Position numbers and translations under genes: made by a program. A stretch of DNA of 64,000 nt from Sabellastarte sp. h YS-2021 (lineage: Eukaryota; Annelida; Polychaeta; Sabellida; Sabellidae). A model generated the notes under the pieces. That model was given only the letters and a program-made list of their open reading frames with translations, made no database searches and had not been told where the DNA came from. The stretch covers positions 119,857,530 through 119,921,529 of the forward strand of contig OZ024931.1 in the NCBI GenBank assembly GCA_964017235.1, read 5' to 3'. Positions 56,501 through 63,720 of this stretch are shown one piece after another (the stretch's first letter is position 1; the number at the start of each line of letters is the position of its first letter).

Positions 56501-59155
56501 TTTTGAAAACTTTGTTAATCCAGTACTTCACTGATTCTATATCCTACTTTATTAACTACAATTCAAAAACTTTGTAAATCTAATACTTCACTGAGTCTAC
56601 AAATTACTTGAGCAATTCAATAACTAAGTTAATCCAGTACTTTACTAACTCTAAAACTTACTTGAGTAATTCAATAACTTTGTTAATCCAGTACTTCAAT
56701 GACTCGATAACTTACTTGAGTAATTCAATAACTTTTAAACCCAATACTTCACTGACTCTAAAACTTACTTGAGTAATTCAATAACTTTCTTTATGACTCT
56801 ACAACTTACTTAAGCAATTCAATAAATTTGTTAACCCAGTACTTCACTGACTCCATGGCTTATTTACGTAATTCAATAACTTTCCTAATCCAGTGCTTCA
56901 CTGACTCCATAACTTCCACGAGTCAATCATTAACTTTGTTGTTCCAGTGCTTCACTGACACTATAACTTACCTGAGTCATTCAACAACTTTGTTAATCCT
57001 GTATTTCACTGACTCTCTGTTAATAGAGTATTTCACAGTCTCTGTCACTTACTTTAGCACTTCAATGTTGGGGTTATCCACTCCTTTGAAATATGGATGA
57101 CTTCTGTCTGTTCTCACTACGTCTTTCTCCACAATGCACTGCACCTGTCTCCAGAACTTCTCACACTCCTCTTCTGGCATAGACTCCCTAAAAAAACATT
57201 CAATCAACAAGGCTTTGTAAAAAATTACATTCACTTTCTAGATTGAATTACAAGAATATCATAAATGCACAGCACCGAATCTATTATCAGAATATTAAAA
57301 TGTTCAATGTATATGAAGTTAATTATTTCCCTTTATATTACACTAAAATTCCCCACTGCTAAACCAATATGGATACAGCTGGTACAGTAGTCATAAGTTA
57401 TGACATTGTGAATCAAAGCAATAACTGAAACATTCAACAGCCAAACTTGAATTTGACCCATAAAGAGGGTAAATCTGAGTGGCTATATAGACTCTACACA
57501 TATTCTAAAGCTGTAAAAGCATTAATAAAGGGGATATAAGGCAAAAACATAAAATCGGCCATTTTATTACCCCGGTTTGACCCATGGGGAGGTCAAGGGT
57601 AAATCTGACTAGCTATATAAACTTTGCACATACAGTTTCCCAATACCTCTTAATACATTCTAAAGCTGTAAGAGCAATAATACAGGTGGTATAATTCAAA
57701 ATGACCAAATCTGCTATTTTTATAACCCCAATTGCACCCATAAGGGGCTGTCAGGGGGTAAATCTGACCAGCTAAATAGAATCTTGACACAAGGTTTCCC
57801 AATACCTCTTAATACATTCTAAAGCTCTAAGAGCAATAATAAAGGAGATATAAGGCAAAAACACAAAAGCGGCTATTTTATGACCCCAGTTTGACCCATA
57901 CGGGGAGGTCAGGGGGGAATTCTGACCAGCTATCTAGACTCTTCACATATGGTTTCGTAATACCTCTTAATACATTCTAAAGCTCTAAGAGCATTAATAA
58001 AGGAGATACAAGGCAAAAACACAAAATCTGCTATTTTATGACATGAATTTTAAAAGCTTTCTGGTTGGTACCTGAGAGAAAATTGTTCATAAATCTGTCA
58101 ATTTTCATCAGATTGCTCCCAGAATATAATCAGCTCGCGTTTTTGATAGTGTATACATGTGTATGAAATTACAATCCTCTGCGGTCAGTAGATTTTTCTG
58201 AGTGGCGATGACGGGCGGGTATACCCAAAAAAACTATTTTTGATCATGTGACCTTGATAAAAATCAAAGGTCAATTTAAGCATGTGGAAAAATTTTACCA
58301 CACCTAAGGTATATAACTGCCAAATATGGTTAGAAAGCTTGCAGTACTAAGGGAGATATTCAAGGGAGACCATAAAACAAAAACAAATAACCGCCCTTTC
58401 AGGGACACTTAATTAAGGCAAACTTTGTGCTGACTTGAGTCTCAAAAATCACAAATCAGTCATGGAAACAGAAGAGGTTTTCTTTAATGGGTGAATTTAA
58501 CATTCTGTGTCAAATTTTATATTTCTTACTCTTACACATGATGAAAAAGTTCATGTATTTTAGAGCAATATTGCAGTAAACTGAATATTTTATACCCATG
58601 TTGTCCTACTGTGACAATCAAATCAGGTTTTCAAAACCAGTTCCTGAAAAAAAAATTGATAAAATTCGGATTTGTTTGCTTTTGTATTACCCTACCTATA
58701 AAATGTATTATAGGTGTACGTGAGACATAAATACAACCAACAATGAACTTTAATTGTGAGTAAACTCAGATGTTCTGGATGTTCAGACACTGTATAATGG
58801 GTCAAAGACAACACAATATAGCACTAACAGTTTCTCTGTAATAATTTATACATTTGTTGTTAAATACGTACGTTATTGTGTATCAGTTGCTGACATTTGT
58901 GTCCAGGTTTTGTAATTCATATTTACAGAAATCAACCAGAAAGCAGGTACATTGTTAGCCATCTTTTTTACACTAGGATATACAGATACTTTTAGGGAAG
59001 CCCTACCTCTCCTTTCTGATGTTCTGGTACAGTATGTAGCGGTCATTACGTAGCTGCTCCCTCTCTTCAAATGTAGAGGTGTAGGGATAGTAATGCAACA
59101 GGAATGGCCACATCTCCTGTCTGGCTTCTGGCTCTATCCCCGCAAAAAATGTGGC
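35358..59155 (-). CDS. TBC1D16: TBC1D16-type Rab GTPase-activating protein, C-terminal seven exons (partial gene)
   Basis: Seven exons join in phase to 329 codons plus stop: 59155-59007, 57187-57053, 47788-47602, 47305-47211, 39855-39725, 36733-36636, 35552-35358. All internal borders are GT/AG. The product carries most of a TBC domain, which speeds GTP hydrolysis by Rab GTPases: the arginine-finger segment VEKDVVRTDR, the glutamine-finger YTQGMSDLLAP, YWCFVGLMQ, RWILLCFKREFP, MWEACWAHYQTDYFHLF, and a C-terminal CxxC segment LCILCGTGMWDSGH ending CPYGG. Order and wording match vertebrate TBC1D16, a Rab4A-directed GAP of the endocytic route. The N-terminal part lies beyond the right edge. Introns are large and host a retrotransposon, a TIR element and the forkhead gene. 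Confidence 0.9.
35790..36130 (-). repeat. LINE/SINE 3'-end fragment in TBC1D16 intron
   Basis: ATATAACGCCTAAACTCTTTACTAGTAGATTCTGAGG parallels the 3' end of the LINE at 9200-9240 (ATAGCGCTTAATCTCC ... GTGGACTCTAAGG). The left border has an (ATCTA)-like tail (AATCTAATCCAATC, 35792-35805). Further on, GGCAGTTCATTCCAGAGAAT resembles 9410-9425. No intact frame. Confidence 0.55.
36636..36733 (-). CDS. TBC1D16: TBC1D16 exon
   Basis: Flanked by TTTTTACAG and GTGGGT. Encodes EDVIEQNLAADDMLLHFSSL then MHMNGTVILKK, 98 nt, entering in phase 1 and leaving in phase 0. The exon was too short to stand out as an ORF and was found by its match to the TBC1D16 C-lobe. Confidence 0.85.
36780..37340. repeat. Degenerate short-period repeat in intron
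   Basis: AAATTTGGTAAAAATCTGTAAAG near 37034 and AAAATTTGGTAAAACATCTGTGGAG near 37176 suggest about 142-bp units of an old array-bearing element. Low similarity elsewhere. Confidence 0.4.
37382..37458 (-). repeat. tRNA-derived SINE-like head
   Basis: Minus strand shows an A-box-like TAGTTGGTGAAGG and, about 45 nt on, a B-box-like GGGTTTGAATTC. This spacing is that of a tRNA-derived polymerase III promoter. Stems are imperfect, so it is not a functional tRNA gene. Confidence 0.45.
37562..37634 (-). repeat. tRNA-derived SINE-like head or tRNA pseudogene
   Basis: Minus strand reads GGATGGCCCAGTGGTGTAG, TGGGTAACACTC, then GGTCATGGGTTCAAATC: A-box- and B-box-like blocks at tRNA spacing. The acceptor stem is not convincingly paired. 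It ends 24 bp before the TIR element at 37658. Confidence 0.5.
37658..37780. repeat. Left terminal inverted repeat with nested palindromes
   Basis: Contains a perfect 22-bp palindrome centred at the CGCG of 37689-37692. Compared with the right arm it lacks about 11 bp. Confidence 0.8.
37840..38330 (-). pseudogene. LINE fragment (linker/early RT) inside the TIR element
   Basis: Minus translation gives SIINASLEQSKCPKFFKQSH then VTPILKKSSLDN, matching the LINE motif NCSLSEGLVPDGFKKAVVTPLIKKASL at 10859-10700. Upstream (38330-38120) decayed linker sequence is seen. A roughly 96-bp piece is duplicated in tandem (37887 and 37983 starts, IINASLEQ twice). Frames are broken. Confidence 0.6.
39142..39275. 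repeat. Right terminal inverted repeat with nested palindromes
   Basis: Inverse copy of 37658-37780, about 134 bp, ending CTGTAACA followed by TATA. Confidence 0.8.
39725..39855 (-). CDS. TBC1D16: TBC1D16 exon
   Basis: Acceptor ATTTTGTAG, donor GTAACC. Encodes RWILLCFKREFPEPDALRMW, then EACWAHYQTDYFHLFICVAI ending VYG, the best-conserved stretch of the TBC C-lobe. Confidence 0.92.
39964..40980 (+). repeat. 5' LTR (1017 bp)
   Basis: Starts TGTTACATATATTGG, ends GACCGTAACA. It holds TATATAA boxes at 40307-40313 and near 40598 and a poly(A) signal AATAAA at 40888-40893. It is about 94 bp longer than the 3' LTR because of a segment after ACTTATT (about 40792-40890). Confidence 0.93.
40307..40313 (+). 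promoter_or_regulatory. Probable TATA box of the LTR
   Basis: TATATAA in context GATGTATATAAGGAATG, in mid-LTR and repeated in the 3' LTR. Start-site position not determined. Confidence 0.5.
40988..41005 (+). other. Primer binding site complementary to tRNA-Pro
   Basis: TGGGGGCTCGTCCGGGAT, 7 nt past the 5' LTR. It is the classic 18-nt complement to the 3' end of tRNA-Pro, also used by gammaretroviruses. It would prime minus-strand DNA synthesis. Confidence 0.85.
41101..43203 (+). CDS. Gag-protease polyprotein of Gmr1-like element
   Basis: First ATG of the frame is at 41101 (MASAKEFVQ). A SAP-like N-terminal helical block (LKRLIVEQLVDEDVLPD) is followed by a charged coiled coil with three 10-residue repeats (KEELEAQQR, 41400-41490). 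Next comes a capsid region (VDKYFQHFERVAQNLKWP ... VRDDIKTYLDEQKVENLAKA) of the kind from which the vertebrate SCAN domain is thought to derive. A CCHC zinc knuckle (CHYCKKPGHVMSDC) and an aspartic protease (IKILRDTGATQSLL, catalytic DTG) complete it. The frame stops at 43203. A one-base difference near 43155 shifts the continuation to the next frame, so this copy may be defective. Confidence 0.88.
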   Translation: MASAKEFVQSPSMEVLETFKKDMLMQIAQELQLEVKRSTRKHELKRLIVEQLVDEDVLPDSCLEVYKPLPMEPSGQYEIRRLEIERELRLKELETQALAQQRKEELEAQQRKEELEAQQRKEELEAQKEERALKHEREMRALELNARRIAHEESIATKFDLGKNVRLVPPFNESEVDKYFQHFERVAQNLKWPIDQWPLLLQSVLRGKAQEAYTALPISECVDYNSVKNAILKAYELVPEAYRQKFRNYRKQESQTHVEFAHEKEVYFDRWCNSREVGTDFEKLRQVILIEEFKRCVRDDIKTYLDEQKVENLAKAAAYADDYALTHKSTFNKNKSFGPAKKSYPEIGKKSENVAPEKSSDKGQTSNQTMSKDRKPRSFAPVCHYCKKPGHVMSDCWLLKKRREKEATPNAFVSSKSNWRSNPNRAESSIGLDKSEIIREEFKPFVSEGFVSLESSSSQVPIKILRDTGATQSLLLEGVLPLSVSTSTGESVIAQGIEGGCVNVPLHKVKLVSDLVTGSVVVGTRPTLPIKGVSLLLGNDLAGGKVVADPKVTSKPITLVSTEKLEEVIPGIFPSCAVTRAMAKKAQEEPKDCKQSTDVLVDLSDTFLNNYDHDVQNTSDTNPKDRVDSEKQDPIDCKDVSLSKSKLISEQENDPELAPLFKLVLPPVELDKVPVGYYVRNGVLMRSGGHQMSLHLKNGQ
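43218..45827 (+). CDS. Integrase-reverse transcriptase-RNase H of Gmr1-like element
   Basis: The frame is open from upstream of 43218 (GTG there, no ATG) to the stop at 45827. Integrase comes first: HHCC finger (HESPMGGHLG ... CKTCHICQ), DDE core (IIDCVGPLP; IQSDQGSNF; PESQGALERFH) and a C-terminal GPY/F module (YHGPYKVLKRVGDLDYII). RT follows: EPSQSSWASPCVLVPKPDGS, YKVMPFGMKNSQATF and catalytic VYVDDIVIF. RNase H is last: LAVDASDVGAGAVLL, IEKECLALILAI, VYTDHNPLVFL and ICADALSRS. In ordinary Ty3/Gypsy elements integrase is last. The overlap with the end of the Gag frame suggests one original polyprotein or a frameshift. Confidence 0.92.
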   Translation: MPKVYQSEILKLAHESPMGGHLGINKTYNKITKHFYWPQIRHCVAEFCKTCHICQMVGKPNQKIPVAPLKPIPAFEEPFSKVIIDCVGPLPKTKSRNQYLLTIMCASTRFPEAIPLTNITAPKISKALVNFFTLVGLPKEIQSDQGSNFMSGLFQQVVFQLGAKQIKSSAYHPESQGALERFHSTLKNMIRTYCLDNEKDWDEGISLLLFAVRESVQESLGFSPFELVFGHSVRGPLKLLKENWLSENTESLNLLDYVSKFRDKLKKACELAQQNLKTSQSKMKMLYDRKSQNRIFKPGDKVLVLLPVQGNTLQARYHGPYKVLKRVGDLDYIIETPDRRKSTQLCHVNMVKPYFERGVKKPVMVTDCNIESNSNQEHEIWDDTPDLDVECKIRLSNSEILDDLEAKLSHVPPDKRVPLIELLLKYKSVFPNAPNRTNILMHDVDVGDARPIKQHPYRVNPMKLEKLRQEVQYMLEKDIIEPSQSSWASPCVLVPKPDGSIRYCTDYRKVNVLSKTDSFPIPRMEDCIDRIGNAKYITKCDLLKGYWCVPLTERAKEISAFVTPDGLYQYKVMPFGMKNSQATFQRLMNICLKDLEGVEVYVDDIVIFSDTWEEHLKRLEQVLFRLKEANLTVNLSKSDFVKAKVIYLGHVVGHGVVTPIKAKVKSIIDYPVPENKKSLMRFLGMAGYYRKFCKNFSEVTAPLTELLKKNVKYHWSETCQKSFDKVKNLLCLEPVLTAPDFSKPFRLAVDASDVGAGAVLLQCDNEDIEHPICYFSKKFNVHQKNYSTIEKECLALILAIQHFDIYISSSSKPTVVYTDHNPLVFLHKMKNKNRGLLNWSLMLQEHNLQIEHVKGKDNICADALSRSCI
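46000..46010 (+). other. Polypurine tract
   Basis: AAGGGGGGAGG directly before the 3' LTR; expected primer for plus-strand DNA synthesis. Confidence 0.85.
46011..46933 (+). repeat. 3' LTR (923 bp)
   Basis: Matches the 5' LTR nearly base for base, with three differences seen in the first 100 bp. It lacks about 94 bp between ACTTATT and AATAAATTTG. The AATAAA signal is kept at 46841-46846. Confidence 0.93.
47211..47305 (-). CDS. TBC1D16: TBC1D16 exon
   Basis: Acceptor ATTTTGTAG, donor GTAAGT. Encodes NYLRELIRVMVPRFYAHLQQ, then VKDGLELLFCH, entering in phase 0 and leaving after two bases of a codon completed by the 39855 exon. Found by homology; no ATG-started ORF marks it. Confidence 0.88.
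47602..47788 (-). CDS. TBC1D16: TBC1D16 exon with glutamine finger
   Basis: Acceptor ATTTCAG, donor GTAATA. Encodes NILLNYAMAHPTYGYTQGM, SDLLAPVLAEVQNEADAYW, CFVGLMQKTIFVSSPKDLDM and DKQL. YTQGM supplies the catalytic Gln of TBC GAPs. Confidence 0.93.
47789..48529. other. Intron sequence, nothing recognised
   Basis: A 22-bp-scale duplication near the exon (GAAATGAGTAACA ... ATGCATA and GAAGTTAGGAAAA ... ATGCATA, 47790-47885) is the only pattern seen. Confidence 0.4.
48530..48890. repeat. Local tandem duplication of about 200 bp
   Basis: GACAAGATATG ... GGGAGATTTAAATGTA ... AACTTCAATTGTGAGA is followed by GACAAGATTTG ... GGGAGATTTAAAGTGTA ... AACTTCAATTCTGAGA. Divergence indicates an old event. 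Confidence 0.6.
48895..50510. repeat. Long imperfect inverted repeat pair enclosing a duplicated segment
   Basis: ATGAACAAGTTACGATTTTGTACAACTTTGCAA (48897 onward) matches the reverse complement of 50425-50505 (ATGTACAAGTTCAGATTTTGTACAAATTGCAA). Inside, 49370-49600 and 49870-50095 are direct copies (CTTTGATGGTTTCACTTAATTACTTATGAT / ATTTGATGCTTTCACTTAAGGACTTGTGAT; CAGGTAAATCACAA in both). It may be a degenerate TIR element; no ORF. Confidence 0.45.
50511..51496 (-). other. 3' flank / 3' UTR of the forkhead gene
   Basis: Minus-strand AATAAA signals lie at 51478-51483, just past the stop, and at 50975-50980. Either could end the transcript. Otherwise AT-rich with no features. Confidence 0.4.
51497..53854 (-). 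CDS. Divergent forkhead transcription factor, two coding exons, 671 aa
   Basis: Exon 1 is 53854-53731 (MEGILQLATDLAG ... STYSVS, donor GTAAGT). Exon 2 is 53388-51497 (acceptor TTTTCAG); the splice joins in frame at a Gly codon. The N-terminal 300 residues are acidic, with a Gln run. The forkhead winged helix spans about residues 340-432: SYVEMVAQCIMESPERKVAL, DIYEYLERKYPYF, AAWKNSVRHHLSTCESFVKV, GYYWGIHPNCVSDFLNGKYD. The recognition helix has RHHLS where RHNLS is usual. A basic RQRKRARK follows, then a Met/Pro/Gln/His/Gly-rich tail. A nuclear DNA-binding regulator is expected. The IHPNCVSDF-type wing recalls FoxQ2-like proteins, but class is unsure. The gene lies in a TBC1D16 intron, same strand. 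Confidence 0.88.
53389..53730 (-). other. Intron of the forkhead gene
   Basis: 342-bp intron with GTAAGT donor (53730-53725) and TTTTTATGTTTTCAG acceptor ending at 53389. Confidence 0.85.
53855..55784. other. Upstream of the forkhead gene; no other gene seen
   Basis: AT-rich intronic/intergenic DNA that should hold the forkhead promoter. No clear TATA box or conserved element could be picked by eye. Confidence 0.45.
55785..55940. repeat. Poly-C / C-rich low-complexity tract
   Basis: C runs of 15-20 interrupted by ACCCC and AAAC, then A8. The Pro-rich ORF across it is an artefact. Run lengths are likely unreliable. Confidence 0.9.
55985..56115. repeat. Short tandem repeat, about 36-bp unit, 3-4 copies
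   Basis: AAGTGTACTCTGGAAAATAAA, AAGTGTACTCTGGAGATTAAA, ATTGTACTCTGGAAATTGAAA and a weaker AAGTGTACTTAACATT. Confidence 0.8.
56505..57052 (-). repeat. Tandem array containing duplicated 5' splice-site sequence
   Basis: About nine units of roughly 54 bp (variable). Minus-strand consensus is GTTATTGAATTACTCAAGTAAGTTATAG, then AGTCAGTGAAGTACTGGATTAACAAA. Donor-like GTAAGT is intact at 56971-56966, 56809-56804, 56768-56763, 56715-56710 and 56661-56656. The real exon border (57053/57052, ATTGAAGTGCTAAAGTAAGTGAC) aligns with the unit, so the array seems to have grown from the exon end and its donor. Confidence 0.75.
57053..57187 (-). CDS. TBC1D16: TBC1D16 exon with arginine finger
   Basis: Acceptor TTTTTTTAG, donor GTAAGT. 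Encodes ESMPEEECEKFWRQVQCIVE, then KDVVRTDRSHPYFKGVDNPN, then IEVLK. The I/V-x-x-D-x-x-R motif (VEKDVVR) gives the TBC arginine finger. Confidence 0.93.
57440..58050. repeat. Tandem array, about 155-159-bp unit, four copies
   Basis: TTGACCCATA-type starts at 57453, 57577, 57732 and 57891; one interval is shortened to 124 bp. Units contain GGGGAGGTCAGGGG..AAATCTGACCAGCTA, TAATACATTCTAAAGCT and AAGGAGATATAAGGCAAAAAC. Confidence 0.8.
58051..59006. other. Tail of the preceding repeat element, then intron; no gene seen
   Basis: TGATCATGTGACCTTGATAAAAATCAAAGGTC at 58238-58269 again carries AGGTCA-like half-sites. No ORF or terminal motif recognised. Confidence 0.4.
59007..59155 (-). CDS. TBC1D16: TBC1D16 exon, start of TBC domain
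   Basis: Acceptor TTTGATCAG, donor GTAGGG. Encodes ATFFAGIEPEARQEMWPFLL, then HYYPYTSTFEEREQLRNDRY, then ILYQNIRKE, matching TBC motif A (E-x-W-P-F-L-L). Earlier exons are outside the window. Confidence 0.88.
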
Positions 59156-59644
59156 CTGATCAAAGATTGTACAACATTTCTGAATACAATGTTACTTCAA
59201 GAAGCTGAAGCCAAGATCCATAAAATGTTATTAAGAGTAGCTTAAAAGTACAATGGTAGTTGTAAGGTTGCATTTTTTAGCTCTGACAAGGAGGTAGAGT
59301 AAGAAATCTAAAATCTGCCAGAAATCGAAAATTTACAACCTCTAAAACCTTACTAATTCTATGAAACAAGAGGAGAGTGCCCGTGAACGGGCACTGTGTC
59401 AGCTGACTGAATGTTTTTGATTTGTGATGGTGATAATGAGAGGAAAGCATAATTATCAGGGAAAGGGCTGTACAGAAATACAGTAAATGGTAACTGAACA
59501 GCATGTTCGAAAGATATTCCGAAGCTGACAGAAAAAAAGGACAAAAAAGTTGTGCCCTGCAAATGGTATTATGAAATAAAGTAACAAGGTAATTGTTTAA
59601 GTGTAAAAAGTAGGTTAAATATATTTAAAGAAATACTATAAATG

Positions 59645-60465
59645 CAATATCCTCGTTCGACCATGAAGAAGGGGTCCAAAGGTCAAATCTGACCATACCA
59701 AAAGATTCCCAGCCAAAGAATTTAGGATGGTTTACCATCCCAAACCTCTCGGACCAATAATAAGTGAGTCATAGGCACTTTTTAAGTTTGGCTATCCTTG
59801 TTTGACCTTGACGGAGGGGTCTAAGGTCAAATCCGACCACACAAAAAAATTCCCAGCCCATGATTTCCTGTAGCTTGTTTACCATCCCAAACCTGTAGGA
59901 CCAATAATAAGCGAGTTCTAAGCAATTGTAAGTTTGGCTATCCTCAATTGACCTTGAAGGAGGGGTCCCAGGTCAAATCTGACCACACCAAAAGAATCCC
60001 AGCCCATGATTTCCTATATGTTGGTTTACCATCCCAAACCTCCAAGACCAATAATACGTGAGTTATAAGCACTTTAAGTTTGGCTATCTTCGTTTGACCT
60101 GGAAGGAGGGGTCTAAGGTGAAATCTGACCACACCAAAAGATTCCCAGCCCATGATTTTCTATAGGTTGGTTTTCCATTCCAAACCTCTAGGACCAATAA
60201 TAAGCGAGTTATAAGCACTTTTAAGTTTGGCTATCCTCATTTGACCTTGAAGGAGGGTCCAAGGTCAAATCCGACCACACCAAAAAATTCCCAGCTCATG
60301 ATTTTCTATAGGTTGGTTTTCATTCCAAACCTCTAGGACCAATAATAAGCGAGTTATAAGCACTTTTATGTTTGGCTATCCTCATTTGACCTTGAAGGAG
60401 GGTTCCAAGGTCAAATCGGACCATATTAACAGATTCCCAGCCCATGATTTCCTACAGGTTGGATA
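59645..60465. repeat. 147-bp array, about 5.6 copies
   Basis: Same unit as 5155-7360, including TGACCTTGAAGGAGG and CCAAGGTCAAATC. Confidence 0.88.
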
Positions 60466-63400
60466 CAATGATTTACTCAACAGTGAGAACCTGAAAGAAG
60501 CTACTGATCAGCTATGCCATGACATAGAGGTCTGCAATTTCACTATGTTATAGCTGACCAAAACGTCTGTGAATAACATATTTAACAAAATACTCTAAAT
60601 GTAATAGTTTTCAAGTTACTACTGATTTACTCAAGAGTGAGAACCTCAAAGTAACTATTACTCAGGTATGCAATGAGCTACATGTCTGAATTTTTGCTCT
60701 GTTATAGCTGACCTAAAAGTAGGTGAACAACATATTTAAGCAAAATACTGTAAATGCAATAGTTTTCAAGTTACAACTGATTTACTCAATAGTGAGAACC
60801 TGAAAATAGCTATTGCTCCGCTATGCCATGAGCTATAGGTCTGTAATTTCACTATGTTATAGCTAACCCAAAAGTAGGTGAACAATATATTTTAACAAAA
60901 TACTCCAAATGCAATATTTTTCAAGTTATAGCCAATTTACTCAACAGTCAGTGCCTGAGAATAGCTATTGCTCAGTTGTGCCATGAGCTACAGGTCTGTA
61001 ATTTCACTATGTTATAGCTGACCCAAAAGTAGCTGAATAACATATTTGCACAAATTTCTGTAAAGGCAATAGTTTTCCAATTACAACTGATTTACTCAAC
61101 AGTGAGAACTTCAAAGTAGCTATTACTCAGCTATGCAATGAGCCACAGGTCTGGAACTTCACTATGTTATAGCTGACCCCAAAATAGGTGAATAACATAT
61201 TGCAACAAAATACTCTAAATGCAATAGTTTCCAAGTTATAAGTGATTTACTCAACAGTGATAACCTAAAAGTACCTATTACTCAGCTATGCCATGAGCTA
61301 CAGGTCTGAAATTTTACTATGTTATAGCTGACCCAAAAGTAGCTGAATAACATATTTATACTAAATTCTCTAAATGCAATAGTTTTCAAATTATAAGTGA
61401 TTTGCTCAACATTGAGAACTTCAAAGTAGCTATTACTCAGCTATGCAATGTGTCACAGGTCTGGAACTTCACTATGTTATAGCTAACCCCAAAATAGGTG
61501 AATAACATATTGAAACAAAATACTCTAAATGCAATAATTTCCAAGTTATAAGCGATTTACTCAACAGTGATAACCTCAAAGTAGCTATTACTCAGCTATG
61601 CCATGAGCTACAGGTCTGAAATTTTACTATGTTATAGCTGACCCAAAAGTAGGTGAACAACATATTTAAGCAAAATACTGTAAATGCAATAGTTTTCAAG
61701 TTACAACTGATCTACTCAATAGTGATGACCTAAAAGTAGCTATTACTCAGCTATGCCATGAGCTACAGGTCTGAAATTTTACTATGTTATAGCTGACCCA
61801 AAAGTAGCTGAATAACATATTTATACTAAATTCTCTAAATGCAATAGTTTTGCAATTACAACTGATTTACTCAATAGTGAGAACCTCAAAGTAGTCATTA
61901 CTCAGCTATGCAATGAGCTACAGGTCTGAAATTTTACTATGTTATAGCTGACCCAAAAGTAGGTGAACAACATATTTAAGCAAAATACTGTAAATGCAAT
62001 AGTTTTCAAGTTACAACTGATTTACTCAATAGTGATGACCTAAAAGTAGCTATTACTCAGCTATGCCATGAGCTACAGGTCTGAAATTTTACTATGTTAT
62101 AGCTGACCCAAAAGTAGCTGAATAACATATTTATACGAAATTCTGTAAATGCAATAGTTTTCCAATTACAACTGATTTACTCAATAGTGAGAACTTCAAA
62201 GTAGCTATTACTCAGCTATGCAATGAGCCACAGATCTGAAACTTCACTATGTTATAGCTGATCCCAAAATAGGTGAATAACATATTGAAACAAAATACTG
62301 TAAATGCAATAGTTTCCAAGTTATAAGCGATTTACTCAACAGTGATAACCTAAAAGTAGCTATTACTTAGCTATGCCATGAGCTACAGGTCTGAAATTTT
62401 ACTATGTTATAGCTGACCCAAAAGTAGCTGAATAACATATTTATACGAAATTCTGTAAATGCAATAGTTTTCCAATTACAACTGATTTACTCAATAGTGA
62501 GAACTTCAAAGTAGCTATTACTCAGCTGTGCCATGACCTACAGATCTGAAATTTCACTATGTTATAGCTGGCCCAAAAGTAGCTGAATAACATATTTATA
62601 CGAAATTCTCTAAATGCAATAGTTTTGCAATTACAACTGATTTACTCAATAGTGAGAACCTCAAAGTAGTTATTACTCAGCTATGCAATGAGCTACAGGT
62701 CTGAAATTTTACTATGTTATAGCTGACCCAAAAGTAGGTGAACAACATATTTAAGCAAAATACTGTAAATGCAATAGTTTTCAAGTTACAACTGATTTAC
62801 TCAATAGTGATGACCTAAAAGTAGCTATTACTCAGCTATGCCATGAGCTACAGGTCTGAAATTTTACTATGTTATAGCTGACCCAAAAGTAGCTGAATAA
62901 CATATTTATACGAAATACTCTAAATGCAATAGTTTTCCAATTACAACTGATTTACTCAATAGTGAGAACTTTAAAGTAGCTATTACTCAGCTATGCCATG
63001 ACCTACAGATCTGAAATTTCACTATGTTATAGCTGGCCCAAAAGTAGCTGAATAACATGTTTATACGAAATTCTCTAAATGCAATAGGTTTTAAGTTCCA
63101 AGTGATTTACTCAATAGTGAGAACTTCAAAGTAGCTATTACTCAGCTATGCAATGAGCCACAGATCTGAAACTTCACTATGTTATAGCTGATCCCAAAAT
63201 AGGTGAATAACATATTGAAACAAAATACTGTAAATGCAATAGTTTCCAAGTTATAAGCGATTTACTCAACAGTGATAACCTAAAAGTAGCTATTACTCAG
63301 CTATGCCATGAGCTACAGGTCTGAAATTTTACTATGTTATAGCTGACCCAAAAGTAGCTGAATAACATATTTATACGAAATTCTCTAAATGCAATAGTTT

Positions 63401-63720
63401 TGAAGTTATAAGCGATTTACTCAACAGTGATAACCTAAAAGTAGCTATTACTCAGCTATGCCATGAGCTACAGGTCTAAAATTTTACTATGTTATAGCTG
63501 ACCCAAAAGTAGCTGAATAACATATTTATACGAAATTCTCTAAATGCAATAGTTTTTAAGTTACAAGTGATTTTACTCATGATGGAAGTTACTGAAAAGC
63601 CCAAAAGTAGCTATTACTCACTTAGCTATTGAGACAGGCACCCAACTTACTCACCATATTGTAGCTATGAAAAAAGTAGCTGAATAACATATTTTAACAA
63701 AATGCTCTAAATGCAACACT
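60466..63720. repeat. 155-bp array, about 21 copies
   Basis: Same unit as 7544-8790. Alternating subtypes (AACAACATATTTAAGC versus AATAACATATTTATAC) recur in blocks, indicating expansion by multi-unit duplication. Confidence 0.9.
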
